DNA of 64,000 nucleotides from CTSOIL-112 sp964293815 (GCA_964293815.1 CAXYYC010000008.1:6192-70191); one strand, 5' to 3'. Positions 15,736-24,846 are shown, numbered from the stretch's first letter. The notes: generated by a model from the sequence alone, not told the origin. Made by a program: numbers and translations.

Positions 15736-17171
15736 AAGCCCAAACCATCCATTTTCACCCGAAAAGCGAAACATTCAAAGCCAACGCCAGCGATGCCCTC
15801 GCCGATGCGCCTTTACGCAAAAGTCTGCGCACCGCGATGGATGGCTTGATGGCCAAACGCAAAGCCGTACTGAGCAACGACGACGAGTTGCGCCAATTGC
15901 GCGATTTATGCGAACACATCCGTCAACGTTCCCTCGCGCAATTGCCTGAGTTACTGACCCAATTGGAAACCAATTTAACGCGCCTTGGCGTGCAGGTGCA
16001 TTGGGCAGAAACCACCGAGCAGGCGTGCGCGATCATCCACGAAATCATGCTGGATAAAAACGGCACGCTGATGGTCAAAGGCAAGTCCATGGTCAGCGAA
16101 GAAATCGAGCTGAATCACTACCTTGCCGAACGCGGTATCGAAGCCATCGAAAGCGATATGGGCGAATACATCGTACAGATGGCCGGTGAAAAGCCCACGC
16201 ACATCGTCATGCCCGCCATACACAAGACCAAAGAGCAAATCAGCACCCTATTTCACGAACACCTGAACACCGCCGAAACCCACGATGTGGACGAATTGAT
16301 CCAAATCGGTCGCCACGCGCTGCGCGGTGTGTACCGCCGCGCCGATGTCGGGCTATCGGGCGTGAACTTTGCCGTCGCCGAAACCGGCACGCTGTGCTTG
16401 GTCGAAAACGAAGGTAACGGGCGTCTGTCCACCACCATTCCGCCGGTACACATTGCCATCACGGGGATTGAAAAAGTCGTGGCGAAACTCTCCGATGTCG
16501 TGCCGCTGTACAGCCTGCTCACGCGCAGCGCAGTCGGTTTGGACATCACCACCTATTTCAACCTCATCACCGGTCCGCGTCGTGCGGGCGAGCTGGACGG
16601 CCCGCAGGAAATGCACTTGGTACTGCTCGACAACGGGCGCACGCAAGCCTACGCCGACGAGCAACTGCGCAAAACCCTGCAATGCATCCGCTGTGGCGCG
16701 TGCATGAACCACTGCCCCGTGTACAGTCGCATCGGTGGCGCGGCCTACGGCACGACCTATCCAGGGCCAATCGGTGAAATCATCTCGCCACACATGATGG
16801 GTTTGGAAGCGACCAAAGATTTACCCACCGCCTCCAGCCTGTGCGGCGCGTGTGGCGAAGTCTGCCCTGTGCGTATTCCGATTCCCGAGTTGCTGATTCG
16901 TCTGCGCACCGAAGCACAGCGCGCGCCGGATGAATCGGTTGAACACAGCCTGCGTGGACAAGGTGCGGCGCACAGTCTGAGCGAGCAAATGGCGTGGCGC
17001 GCATTCACAGGGGTTTTTGGCAACCGCACGACCTACAAACTATTTGGCTGGGCAGCGACCCGTTTTCGCGCGCTGACACCGAGCCAAAAAGCGTGGACGC
17101 AAAACCACTCGCCGCTCAAACCGGCCAAGAAAACCCTGCATCAACTCATGATGGAGAAGCAAAACGATTAA
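15732..17171 (+). CDS. lldF: L-lactate dehydrogenase complex, LldF/LutB-type iron-sulfur subunit
   Basis: Largest subunit of the lactate oxidase complex, 479 aa. The N-terminal two thirds form a LUD domain (FAVAETGTLCLVENEGNG, TTIPPVHIAITG). Then come two 4Fe-4S ferredoxin motifs, CIRCGACMNHCPVY and CGACGEVCPVRIP, and a C-terminal domain typical of LutB. It probably transfers electrons from lactate to the respiratory chain at the inner face of the membrane. Its start overlaps the lldG stop. A strong stem (17226-17237/17269-17280) lies in the 218-bp gap before lctP. Confidence 0.92.
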   Translation: MKAQTIHFHPKSETFKANASDALADAPLRKSLRTAMDGLMAKRKAVLSNDDELRQLRDLCEHIRQRSLAQLPELLTQLETNLTRLGVQVHWAETTEQACAIIHEIMLDKNGTLMVKGKSMVSEEIELNHYLAERGIEAIESDMGEYIVQMAGEKPTHIVMPAIHKTKEQISTLFHEHLNTAETHDVDELIQIGRHALRGVYRRADVGLSGVNFAVAETGTLCLVENEGNGRLSTTIPPVHIAITGIEKVVAKLSDVVPLYSLLTRSAVGLDITTYFNLITGPRRAGELDGPQEMHLVLLDNGRTQAYADEQLRKTLQCIRCGACMNHCPVYSRIGGAAYGTTYPGPIGEIISPHMMGLEATKDLPTASSLCGACGEVCPVRIPIPELLIRLRTEAQRAPDESVEHSLRGQGAAHSLSEQMAWRAFTGVFGNRTTYKLFGWAATRFRALTPSQKAWTQNHSPLKPAKKTLHQLMMEKQND

Positions 17172-17225
17172 TTCCTACAATGAAACAGCAGGTAAATCTT
17201 TGATTCTAATCATAAAAAGAATTGA

Positions 17226-17280
17226 GGGGGTGCGTCGAGCCATGACCCAAATCACACAATTGTCCAACCGACGCATCCCC
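17226..17280 (+). other. mRNA stem-loop between lldF and lctP
   Basis: GGGGGTGCGTCG (17226-17237) pairs with CGACGCATCCCC (17269-17280) over 12 positions with one G-T pair, enclosing a 31-nt loop. No T-run follows, so it is not a simple terminator. It may act as a processing or stability element that sets permease levels against the oxidase subunits. That is inference from position only. Confidence 0.5.
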
Positions 17281-17389
17281 ATCAATCTGCGCTGAAACAA
17301 TAACTACCGCAGCGCAGTCACACAGCCACAATAAGCAAAAATGTTGCGGCAGTTTTTAACAATACTTCTTTCCATCTTGAAGGAGACAC

Positions 17390-19039
17390 ATGATGCAAAC
17401 TTGGTTGCAGAACTACACGGCCGTCGGCGATAGCCTGTGGTTGACCGCAATGGTGGCTGTATTACCCATTGTATTTTTCTTTGTCGCACTGGCATTATTG
17501 CGCCTAAAAGGGCATGTTGCCGGATTTTTCACCCTGCTGATTGCGCTCGGTGTGGCCATTTTTGGCTACAAAATGCCGGTCGGCATGGCGATTTCATCCG
17601 CTCTGTATGGCTTTGCTTACGGCTTGTGGCCAATCGCATGGATCATCATCACCGCCGTATTTTTGTACAAAATCACCGTAAAAACCGGACAGTTTGACGT
17701 GATCCGCGCGTCGGTGATTTCGATTACCGAAGACCAACGGCTGCAAATGCTGCTGGTGGGTTTCTCCTTCGGCGCGTTTCTCGAAGGTGCAGCGGGTTTC
17801 GGCGCACCCGTCGCCATCACCGGCGCATTGCTGGTCGGCTTGGGGTTTAATCCATTGTACGCCGCAGGTTTGTGCCTGATTGCCAATACCGCACCTGTGG
17901 CCTTTGGCGCGATGGGCATTCCGATCACGGTCGCGGGTCAAGTATCGGGCTTGGATCCGTACCACATCGGTCAATTGGCCGGTCGTCAGTTGCCGATTTT
18001 GTCCGTGGTCGTGCCATTCTGGTTGGTCGCGATGATGGACGGTATGCGTGGCATTCGCCAAACATGGCCGGCGATTTTGGTGGCGGGCGTATCGTTTGCG
18101 ATCACCCAGTTTTTGACTGCCAACTTCATCGGCCCAGAATTGCCCGACGTGACGTCCGCATTGGTCAGCTTGATTTGCTTGTCATTGTTCTTGAAAAAAT
18201 GGCAGCCAAAAGAAATTTTCACCTTCGACGGCATGCGCAAACCCACCGCGCGCGCGCAATCCGGTCACAGCTTGGGCGCCGTTATCAAAGCGTGGTCGCC
18301 GTTCGCCATCCTGACCGTGTTTGTCACCATCTGGACGATCAAACCGTTCCAAGCGTTTTTGGACAGCTTCAGCACGTTTAAATTCGCGTGGCCGGGCTTG
18401 GACAAATTGGTACTCAAAGCAGCGCCCATCGTTGCCGCGCCCAAACCCTACGAAGCCGTGTATAAATTGAACCTGCTCGGCGCTGTCGGTACCGCCATTT
18501 TGCTGGCCGCCATCGTCTCGATCATCATTTTGAAAATGAAACCAGCCGATGCGCTCAAAACCTTTGGCGAAACCTTGAAAGAATTGCGCTTCCCGATTTT
18601 ATCCATCGGCTTGGTTTTGGCATTCGCCTTCGTTGCCAACTACTCCGGTTTGTCTTCGACATTGGCGCTGGTTTTGGCTGGTACAGGCGTGGCATTCCCG
18701 TTCTTCTCGCCGTTCCTCGGCTGGTTGGGCGTATTCTTGACCGGTTCGGACACCTCGTCTAATGCGCTGTTCGGCTCGTTGCAAGCCTCCACCGCGCACC
18801 AAATCGGTATTGACCCGAACCTCACCGTCGCAGCCAACACCACCGGCGGCGTAACCGGCAAAATGATTTCACCGCAGTCCATCGCGGTCGCATGTGCCGC
18901 AGTGGGCTTGGCAGGCAAAGAGTCGAACCTGTTCCGCTTCACGGTCAAACACAGCCTGATTTTGTGTACCATCGTCGGCATCATGACCACATTGCAAGCC
19001 TACGTTTTGCCGTGGACATTGCATTTGTTTACTAAATAA
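17390..19039 (+). CDS. lctP: L-lactate permease
   Basis: Lactate:proton symporter of the LctP/LldP family in the inner membrane, 549 aa with about 12-14 hydrophobic segments. Characteristic parts are LKGHVAGF near the start, FSFGAFLEGAAGFGAPVAI, LIANTAPVAFGAMGIPI, FLTGSDTSSNALFG and the C-terminal ANTTGGVTGKMISPQSIA. Two adjacent ATGs exist at 17390 and 17393. AGGAG is 4 nt from the first and 7 nt from the second, and homologues begin near the second Met. It is the last gene of the lactate operon and is followed by a strong terminator hairpin. Confidence 0.95.
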   Translation: MMQTWLQNYTAVGDSLWLTAMVAVLPIVFFFVALALLRLKGHVAGFFTLLIALGVAIFGYKMPVGMAISSALYGFAYGLWPIAWIIITAVFLYKITVKTGQFDVIRASVISITEDQRLQMLLVGFSFGAFLEGAAGFGAPVAITGALLVGLGFNPLYAAGLCLIANTAPVAFGAMGIPITVAGQVSGLDPYHIGQLAGRQLPILSVVVPFWLVAMMDGMRGIRQTWPAILVAGVSFAITQFLTANFIGPELPDVTSALVSLICLSLFLKKWQPKEIFTFDGMRKPTARAQSGHSLGAVIKAWSPFAILTVFVTIWTIKPFQAFLDSFSTFKFAWPGLDKLVLKAAPIVAAPKPYEAVYKLNLLGAVGTAILLAAIVSIIILKMKPADALKTFGETLKELRFPILSIGLVLAFAFVANYSGLSSTLALVLAGTGVAFPFFSPFLGWLGVFLTGSDTSSNALFGSLQASTAHQIGIDPNLTVAANTTGGVTGKMISPQSIAVACAAVGLAGKESNLFRFTVKHSLILCTIVGIMTTLQAYVLPWTLHLFTK

Positions 19040-19060
19040 GTAGCTAAACACACAAAGCGA

Positions 19061-19088
19061 AGGGGCTGAATCATTCAGCCCCTTTTTT
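19061..19088 (+). terminator. Terminator of the lactate operon
   Basis: AGGGGCTGAA (19061-19070), loop TCA and TTCAGCCCCT (19074-19083) are followed by further T residues to 19088. This is a 10-bp perfect stem with a U-tract, 22 bp after the lctP stop. Confidence 0.88.
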
Positions 19089-19109
19089 ATCGCCATGCTC
19101 AATTAAATT

Positions 19110-19135
19110 GTAGGTCGGATACTTGTATCCGACAC
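19110..19135. repeat. Palindromic repeat GTCGGATAC, copy 2
   Basis: GTAGGTCGGATACTTGTATCCGACAC, a perfect palindrome core with 9-bp arms, in the opposite orientation to copies 1 and 3. It lies between the two terminators of the lctP-mpl gap. The remainder of that 309-bp gap contains no ORF. Confidence 0.75.
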
Positions 19136-19249
19136 AAACGCCACACAACTGTTTGCACAATATGAAGACAACTCGCGAACGACAAGCCATTTATTCCGTT
19201 TGCTATTCCGTTTGCCTGATGTGTGGATTCATTCAATTGCCCATGCACT

Positions 19250-19275
19250 GTGTCGGATACAAGTATCCGACCTAC
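19250..19275. repeat. Palindromic repeat GTCGGATAC, copy 3
   Basis: GTGTCGGATACAAGTATCCGACCTAC, inverted relative to copy 2 and 115 bp away, so the two copies together form a larger inverted pair bracketing an AT-richer stretch. Confidence 0.75.
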
Positions 19276-19288
19276 GGCTGCATCGATA

Positions 19289-19330
19289 GATAAATAGAAG
19301 GGGCTGAAATTTCAGCCCCTTCTATTTATC
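19289..19330. terminator. Bidirectional terminator between lctP and mpl
   Basis: A perfect 20-bp stem with a 2-nt loop (19289-19308/19311-19330). Its core AAGGGGCTGAA repeats the stem of the lctP terminator at 19061-19083, so one hairpin looks copied from the other. It sits 18 bp past the mpl stop on the minus strand and can also catch readthrough from lctP. Confidence 0.75.
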
Positions 19331-19348
19331 ATTGACATTCAATTAAGC

Positions 19349-20722
19349 TCAGGCCAGCGCATCCAATAATTTTTGATGCACACCGCCAAAACCACCATTG
19401 CTCATGACCAGCACATGATCGCCCGCTTGCGCCTGCGCTTTGACCGCATTGACCAATTCGCCCAGATCGCTGAATGCACGCGCTTTGTCACCGAGCGGCG
19501 AGAGTGATTCGGCCAAATCCCAGCCGAGCGCACTGCTGCCTTCGGTCGCGCCGTAGCCAAACACGAGGTCTGCGTCGCGCAATGAGTCGGGCAATTGCGC
19601 TTTCATCACGCCGAGTTTCATGGTGTTGGAACGTGGTTCGAGCACCGCCAAAATTCGCGCCGAGCCGACGCGTTTGCGCAGTCCTGCAACCGTCGTCGTA
19701 ATCGCGGTCGGGTGGTGCGCAAAATCATCGTACACGGTGATACCGTTGACTACGCCTTTGATCTCCATGCGGCGTTTGGGCATGAGGTAACGTGAAAGCG
19801 AATCTATCGCGGTTTTTGGCTCAACCCCGACATGACGCGCGGCGGCGATGGCCGCAAGCGCATTCAGACGATTGTGCGCACCGGTTACGTCCCACTGCAC
19901 GCGGCCTTGTAGTTGCCCCTCGAACAATACATCAAAACTATCGTCATCACCCACTTGGGCGATTTGCCAATCGGCCGCCACATTTACATCCGCAAAGCGC
20001 GCAATCGGCGTCCACGCGCCTTTGGCCAGCGTTTCGTCCAATGCGGCTTCATGCGCATTCGACACGATCAAACCATTGTGCGGAATCGTGCGCACGAGGT
20101 GGTGAAATTGCATTTGAATCGCGGCCAAATCAGGGAAAATATCGGCGTGGTCAAACTCAAGGTTGTTCAAAATCGCGGTGCGCGGGCGGTAATGCACAAA
20201 TTTACTGCGCTTATCAAAAAATGCGGTGTCGTACTCGTCCGCCTCAATCACGAAAAACGGATCGTCGGTCAAACGCGCGGAAATGCCAAAGTTATTCGGC
20301 ACACCACCGATCAAAAAGCCCGGATTCAGTCCCGCGTCTTCGAGCAACCACGCGAGCATCGAGCTGGTGGTGGTTTTGCCGTGTGTGCCCGCCACCGCGA
20401 GCACCCATTTATCACGCAAAACATTTTCACCCAACCATTGCGGGCCAGAAATATACGGTAAACCCTGATCGAGAATCGCTTCCATCAACGGATTGCCACG
20501 TGAGACGACGTTACCGATCACAAACACATCGGGCTTCAAATCGATCTGCGCGGCATCAAAACCGCTGATGAGTTCAATGCCCTGTTCCTCCAGTTGCGTG
20601 CTCATCGGCGGGTAAACATTGGCGTCACAGCCAGTCACTTTGTAGCCAGCCTGTTTGGCAATCGCGGCGATGCCGCCCATGAATGTGCCGCAGATACCGA
20701 GGATGTGGATGTGTTTTTGCAT
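19349..20722 (-). CDS. mpl: UDP-N-acetylmuramate:L-Ala-gamma-D-Glu-meso-DAP ligase
   Basis: Peptidoglycan-recycling ligase that attaches the recovered tripeptide L-Ala-gamma-D-Glu-meso-DAP to UDP-MurNAc. It is a Mur ligase-family enzyme of 457 aa. The N-terminal HILGICGTFMGGIAAIAKQ and the ATP-binding motif AVAGTHGKTTTSSMLAW distinguish Mpl from MurC. Other marks are VIEADEYDTAFFDKRSKFVHY, LNNLEFDHADIFPD and VYDDFAHHPTAI. It is a single gene with its own terminators on each side. Its presence implies import of murein tripeptide and a DAP-type cell wall, in agreement with the MurE half of the dcw fusion. Confidence 0.95.
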   Translation of the reverse strand: MQKHIHILGICGTFMGGIAAIAKQAGYKVTGCDANVYPPMSTQLEEQGIELISGFDAAQIDLKPDVFVIGNVVSRGNPLMEAILDQGLPYISGPQWLGENVLRDKWVLAVAGTHGKTTTSSMLAWLLEDAGLNPGFLIGGVPNNFGISARLTDDPFFVIEADEYDTAFFDKRSKFVHYRPRTAILNNLEFDHADIFPDLAAIQMQFHHLVRTIPHNGLIVSNAHEAALDETLAKGAWTPIARFADVNVAADWQIAQVGDDDSFDVLFEGQLQGRVQWDVTGAHNRLNALAAIAAARHVGVEPKTAIDSLSRYLMPKRRMEIKGVVNGITVYDDFAHHPTAITTTVAGLRKRVGSARILAVLEPRSNTMKLGVMKAQLPDSLRDADLVFGYGATEGSSALGWDLAESLSPLGDKARAFSDLGELVNAVKAQAQAGDHVLVMSNGGFGGVHQKLLDALA

Positions 20723-20836
20723 GGTATTTTATGTGCTGTGGTTCGTATTGGAAAATGCGTATTGTAGCTGAAAAAATCCTCGCCAAGCCGTGCGACAGGC
20801 GTTTAGACCGTTATTTAGCCACAAAAATCGCCATAA

Positions 20837-20860
20837 AAAAGCAAACCTAAGTTTGCTTTT
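20837..20860. terminator. Hairpin terminator between mpl and the nitronate monooxygenase-like gene
   Basis: AAAAGCAAAC (20837-20846), loop CTAA and GTTTGCTTTT (20851-20860). The arms give A/T tracts on both sides, so it can act on either strand. It lies 41 bp after the stop of the monooxygenase-like gene on the minus strand. Confidence 0.72.
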
Positions 20861-20901
20861 ACCGAGCGAGCCATGAGCCGAACCATGAGTTGAGCCATGA
20901 A

Positions 20902-21870
20902 TCATTTTGCCGCAATCTGGTTCAATCGCGCCAATGCCGCGCGATACTCAGCCTCCAGCTGATCGACCAATTGCGCAGTGGGCAGAATGTCATCAATCAC
21001 CGCAACGCCTTGCCCCACGCCCCAGATGTCTTTCCACGCTTTCGCGGCGGTGTTGCCGCCCGAGCCGAAATTCATTTTTGACTTATCCGCTTCGGGCAAA
21101 TGATCAGGGTCTAAACCGGCGGCGACGATGCTCTGGCGCAGGTAATTACCATGCACACCGGTGAATAAATTGGTGTAAATCACGTCCGATGCGCTGGCCT
21201 CGGTGATGCCGTTTTTGTACGCTTCGGATGCGTTCGCCTCGGTGGTGGCGATAAAGCGCGTGCCCATATACGCCAAATCCGCACCCATCGCCTGCGCCGC
21301 GAGTACGGCGGAGCCGTTGGCAATGCTGCCGGACAAAATAATCAAGCCATCGTAAAACGCGCGTATTTCACCCACGAGCGCAAACGGGCTGAGCGTACCC
21401 GCATGTCCGCCTGCACCTGCGGCAACGAGAATCAAGCCGTCCACGCCGGCTTCAATCGCTTTTTTTGCATGGCGCGCGTTAATCACGTCGTGCAGCACAA
21501 TCCCGCCGTAAGCGTGTGCGCCGTCCACCAATTCTTTCGGCGGCGCTTGCAAGCTGGTGATGAAAATCGGTACTTGATGTGTCAGACACACGGCAATGTC
21601 CTCGGCCAAACGCGCGTTCGACGGATGCACGATTTGATTCACCGCAAATGGCGCGGGATTGCCACCCGCCGCGCGATCCGCTGCCAACTCGGTTTCGATG
21701 TCGGTCAACCACGCGTCCAATGCACCGTCGCCGCGCGCATTGAGCGCAGGGAATGAACCGACAATGCCCGCTTGACACTGCGCTTTGACCAAATCGGGGG
21801 TTGATACGATGAACATCGGCGAACCGATGATCGGTAAACGCAGATTGGATAAAGCTTGAGGCAAGCCCAT
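20902..21870 (-). CDS. Nitronate monooxygenase (2-nitropropane dioxygenase-like flavoprotein)
   Basis: FMN-dependent TIM-barrel protein of 322 aa in the nitronate monooxygenase / 2-nitropropane dioxygenase family. Family signatures are LPIIGSPMFIVSTPDLVKAQ at the N-terminus, IVGSFPALNAR, GVDGLILVAAGAGGHAGTLS (the flavin phosphate region) and AAQAMGADLAYMGTRFIAT. Members oxidise alkyl nitronates such as propionate 3-nitronate; this one could also be a related flavin oxidoreductase. The frame is open to 21903, but AGGAG placed 5 nt before ATG 21868-21870 fixes the start. The gene is divergent from aceE, with a good promoter (TTGAGC-N17-TATAAT) and an inverted repeat over its start site. Confidence 0.86.
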   Translation of the reverse strand: MGLPQALSNLRLPIIGSPMFIVSTPDLVKAQCQAGIVGSFPALNARGDGALDAWLTDIETELAADRAAGGNPAPFAVNQIVHPSNARLAEDIAVCLTHQVPIFITSLQAPPKELVDGAHAYGGIVLHDVINARHAKKAIEAGVDGLILVAAGAGGHAGTLSPFALVGEIRAFYDGLIILSGSIANGSAVLAAQAMGADLAYMGTRFIATTEANASEAYKNGITEASASDVIYTNLFTGVHGNYLRQSIVAAGLDPDHLPEADKSKMNFGSGGNTAAKAWKDIWGVGQGVAVIDDILPTAQLVDQLEAEYRAALARLNQIAAK

Positions 21871-21902
21871 GGAGTCTCCTTGTATGAACGGTTGTGGCAT
21901 CA

Positions 21903-21935
21903 CGAACGCCGTCGATTTTTTAGAACGTGCGTTCG
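21903..21935. promoter_or_regulatory. Possible operator, CGAACGC-N19-GCGTTCG
   Basis: Inverted repeat CGAACGC (21903-21909) and GCGTTCG (21929-21935), with a second inner pair GAACG-TG-CGTTC at 21923-21934. It lies across the predicted start site and leader of the monooxygenase-like gene. The binding protein is unknown; no regulator gene is adjacent. Confidence 0.45.
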
Positions 21936-21938
21936 CGG

Positions 21939-21967
21939 ATTATAAACATAGGGATTGAGCTGCTCAA
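21939..21967 (-). promoter_or_regulatory. Promoter of the nitronate monooxygenase-like gene, TTGAGC-N17-TATAAT
   Basis: On the minus strand the -35 TTGAGC is 21967-21962, the spacer is 17 bp and the -10 TATAAT is 21944-21939, a perfect -10. The start site would be near 21932. Confidence 0.65.
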
Positions 21968-21983
21968 CACTATTTCATTTAAT
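21955..21983 (+). promoter_or_regulatory. Possible divergent promoter toward aceE, TTGAGC-N17-TTTAAT
   Basis: The -35 TTGAGC (21955-21960) is one arm of the palindrome TTGAGC-T-GCTCAA whose other arm is the -35 of the opposite promoter. The -10 is TTTAAT (21978-21983). A second candidate, TTGCGC-N17-TAAAAT, lies closer at 22041-22069. The rest of the 297-bp region between the genes is AT-rich and non-coding. Confidence 0.45.
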
Positions 21984-22167
21984 TTTTTCTGGTTATTTTT
22001 TCATATTATAAAATCAACGTTCGTAAAATGAAAAACACCTTGCGCGTATTGTCACACTCGCCTAAAATAAGGCATGTACAATAAAGCACTTGCGCAATGG
22101 CTCGTCCCGTTTGCAGCAAGCCATAGAACGAGACCATCAGACAAGGCTCATCAATTAGGAGTGCATC

Positions 22168-24846
22168 ATGACCGCTTCACAATCCGAAATTAAAAAAGAT
22201 TATATCGACGTTGATCCGCAGGAGACGCAAGAGTGGATTTCCGCGCTGGACAATGTCATTGACCATCACGGCTCGGAACGCACGGCCTATTTGATTGACC
22301 AGCAGATTGCGCATGCGCGTACCAACGGCGTATTGCAAGCATTTCACACCGAAACACCGTATATCAACACCATCAGCGTCGAGCATCAACCCGCACTGCC
22401 GGGCGATCAGGCGATTGAGCATAAAATCCGCTCGTATGTGCGTTGGAACGCGATGGCAATGGTATTGCGCGCGAACAAAACCACCAATGTCGGCGGTCAC
22501 ATCGCCTCGTTTCAATCGGCGGCCACGCTGTACGAAGTCGGCTTCAGTCATTTTTGGCGCGCACCATCAGCCGAGCACGGCGGTGATTTGATTTTTGTAC
22601 AAGGTCACTCCGCGCCCGGCGTGTATTCACGCGCATTTTTACTCGGTCGCCTGACCGAAGGACAATTGGTCAATTTCCGCCAAGAGGTTGACGGCAAAGG
22701 CATTTCATCCTACCCACATCCGTGGCTGATGCCTGATTTTTGGCAATTCCCGACGGTGTCGATGGGTTTGGGGCCGATCATGGCGATTTACCAAGCGCGC
22801 TTTATGAAATACCTCGACAGCCGCAAATTGATCGAGGCCAAAGACCGCAAAGTATGGGCGTTTTTAGGTGATGGCGAAACCGACGAACCCGAATCACTCG
22901 GCGCGATCGGCATGGCGGGACGCGAAAAGCTCAACAACCTCGTATTCGTCATCAACTGTAATTTGCAACGTCTGGACGGCCCAGTCCGTGGCAATGGCAA
23001 AATTATCCAAGAGCTCGAATCCGAATTCCGTGGCTCCGGCTGGAACGTCATCAAAGTCGTTTGGGGACGCAAATGGGACGCGCTGTTTGCCCGTGACAAA
23101 AAAGGTCTGCTGGTCAAACGCTTGGGCGAAATGGTCGATGGCGAATTCCAAACCATGCGCGCCAAAAATGCACAATACATCCGCGATACCTTGTTCAACA
23201 CCCCTGAATTGAAAGAACTCATCGCCGATTGGGACGACGACGACATCTGGGCGCTCAACCGTGGCGGGCATGATCCGTTTAAAATTTACGCCGCATTCAA
23301 AGCCGCCAGCGAATCAACTGAGCGTCCAACTGTGATTCTCGCCCACACCATCAAAGGCTACGGCATGGGCGGCTCAGGCGAAGCGCAAAACTCCACGCAC
23401 CAACAGAAAAAAATGCACATCGACGACGTGCGCAATTTCCGTGATCGTTTCGCCATTCCCGTGTCCGACGAAGATTTAGAAAAATTACCGTTCGTCACCT
23501 TCCCCGAAGGCTCGCCCGAATTGGAATACATGCGCAATGCGCGTCTGAAACTCGGCGGCTATCTACCACAACGTCGCCAAAAATCCGATGAATCGCTCAT
23601 CACGCCCGAGTTAGGTGCGTTTGACTCATTCCTCAAAGCCACCGAAGAAGGCCGTGAAATCTCCACCACCATGGCGTTTGTCCGCATCCTCGGTCATTTG
23701 CTCAAAGACAAAAACCTCAAAGACCGCATCGTGCCGATTGTTCCTGACGAATCGCGCACCTTTGGTATGGAAGGTTTGTTCCGTCAGCTGGGTATTTGGA
23801 ATCAAGAAGGTCAAAAATACCTGCCGCAAGACCACGAACAACTCATGTTCTACAAAGAATCCACCACCGGTCAAGTATTGCAAGAAGGCATCAACGAAGC
23901 CGGCGCTATGTCCGACTGGATTGCCGCCGCAACCTCATACTCGACGCACAATGTACCGATGATTCCGTTCTTCATCCTCTACTCGATGTTCGGTTTCCAA
24001 CGTGTGGGCGATCTATGCTGGGCAGCGGGCGATATGCGCGCGCGCGGCTTCATCCTCGGTGGTACGGCCGGTCGCACCACATTGAATGGTGAAGGTTTGC
24101 AACACGAAGATGGCCACAGCCTGCTGCTCTCATCTACTGTACCAAACTGCGTATCCTACGACCCGACGTTCTCCTACGAGCTGGCCGTGATTATGCAAGA
24201 CGGTTTGCGCCGCATGTACCGCGAGCAAGAAGACGTGTACTACTACATTACCGTGATGAACGAAAACTACGCACATCCGGCCATGCCTGCGGGCGTTGAA
24301 CAAGACATCATCAAAGGGATGTATTTGTTCAAAACCGGTGCTCATTCAGCGAAGAAAGTCCGCTTGATCGGCGCGGGAACGATTTTCAACGAAGTGATCG
24401 CCGCCGCGCAATTGCTCAAAGACGACTGGGGTGTGGACGCCGATTTGTACTCCGCACCGAGCTTCACCGAATTGGCACGCGAAGGTTACGCCGTTGAGCG
24501 CGAGAATATGCTACACCCAACCGCACCACGCAAACTCTCGCACGTCGAAACTTTATTGCAAGACTCCGACACGCCAGTGATCGCCGCGACCGACTATATG
24601 CGCGCCGTTGCCGAACAAATTCGCGCATTCGTCCCATCGCGCTACACCGTATTGGGCACGGACGGTTTTGGGCGTTCGGACACGCGCGAGCAACTGCGCT
24701 CATTCTTTGAAGTCAACCGCTATTGGATCACTGTTGCCGCGCTCAAATCACTCGCGGATGATGGTGTGATTGCCTACGAAGAAGTCGCCCAAGCCATTGC
24801 CAAATACAATTTGGACGTGAACAAACCCGCGCCGTGGACTGTGTAA
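22168..24846 (+). CDS. aceE: Pyruvate dehydrogenase E1 component, homodimeric
   Basis: Thiamine diphosphate-dependent E1 of the pyruvate dehydrogenase complex: decarboxylates pyruvate and passes the acetyl group to the lipoyl arm of E2. At 892 aa it is the single-chain, homodimeric type. The ThDP/Mg motif starts as GDGETDEPES at residue 234 and ends with FVINCNLQ. RWNAMAMVLRANK, GGHIASFQSAATLYEVGFSH and HTIKGYGMGGSGEAQN are further family blocks. AGGAG precedes ATG 22168. It is followed after 25 bp by aceF and belongs to the aceE-aceF-lpdA operon, which here includes an extra small gene before lpdA. Confidence 0.97.
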   Translation: MTASQSEIKKDYIDVDPQETQEWISALDNVIDHHGSERTAYLIDQQIAHARTNGVLQAFHTETPYINTISVEHQPALPGDQAIEHKIRSYVRWNAMAMVLRANKTTNVGGHIASFQSAATLYEVGFSHFWRAPSAEHGGDLIFVQGHSAPGVYSRAFLLGRLTEGQLVNFRQEVDGKGISSYPHPWLMPDFWQFPTVSMGLGPIMAIYQARFMKYLDSRKLIEAKDRKVWAFLGDGETDEPESLGAIGMAGREKLNNLVFVINCNLQRLDGPVRGNGKIIQELESEFRGSGWNVIKVVWGRKWDALFARDKKGLLVKRLGEMVDGEFQTMRAKNAQYIRDTLFNTPELKELIADWDDDDIWALNRGGHDPFKIYAAFKAASESTERPTVILAHTIKGYGMGGSGEAQNSTHQQKKMHIDDVRNFRDRFAIPVSDEDLEKLPFVTFPEGSPELEYMRNARLKLGGYLPQRRQKSDESLITPELGAFDSFLKATEEGREISTTMAFVRILGHLLKDKNLKDRIVPIVPDESRTFGMEGLFRQLGIWNQEGQKYLPQDHEQLMFYKESTTGQVLQEGINEAGAMSDWIAAATSYSTHNVPMIPFFILYSMFGFQRVGDLCWAAGDMRARGFILGGTAGRTTLNGEGLQHEDGHSLLLSSTVPNCVSYDPTFSYELAVIMQDGLRRMYREQEDVYYYITVMNENYAHPAMPAGVEQDIIKGMYLFKTGAHSAKKVRLIGAGTIFNEVIAAAQLLKDDWGVDADLYSAPSFTELAREGYAVERENMLHPTAPRKLSHVETLLQDSDTPVIAATDYMRAVAEQIRAFVPSRYTVLGTDGFGRSDTREQLRSFFEVNRYWITVAALKSLADDGVIAYEEVAQAIAKYNLDVNKPAPWTV

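Noticed and set aside
19349..20722. mpl as a second murC
   Set aside because: The N-terminal HILGICGTFMGG and DEYDTAFFDKRSKFVHY segments are those of Mpl, and a normal murC lies in the dcw cluster.
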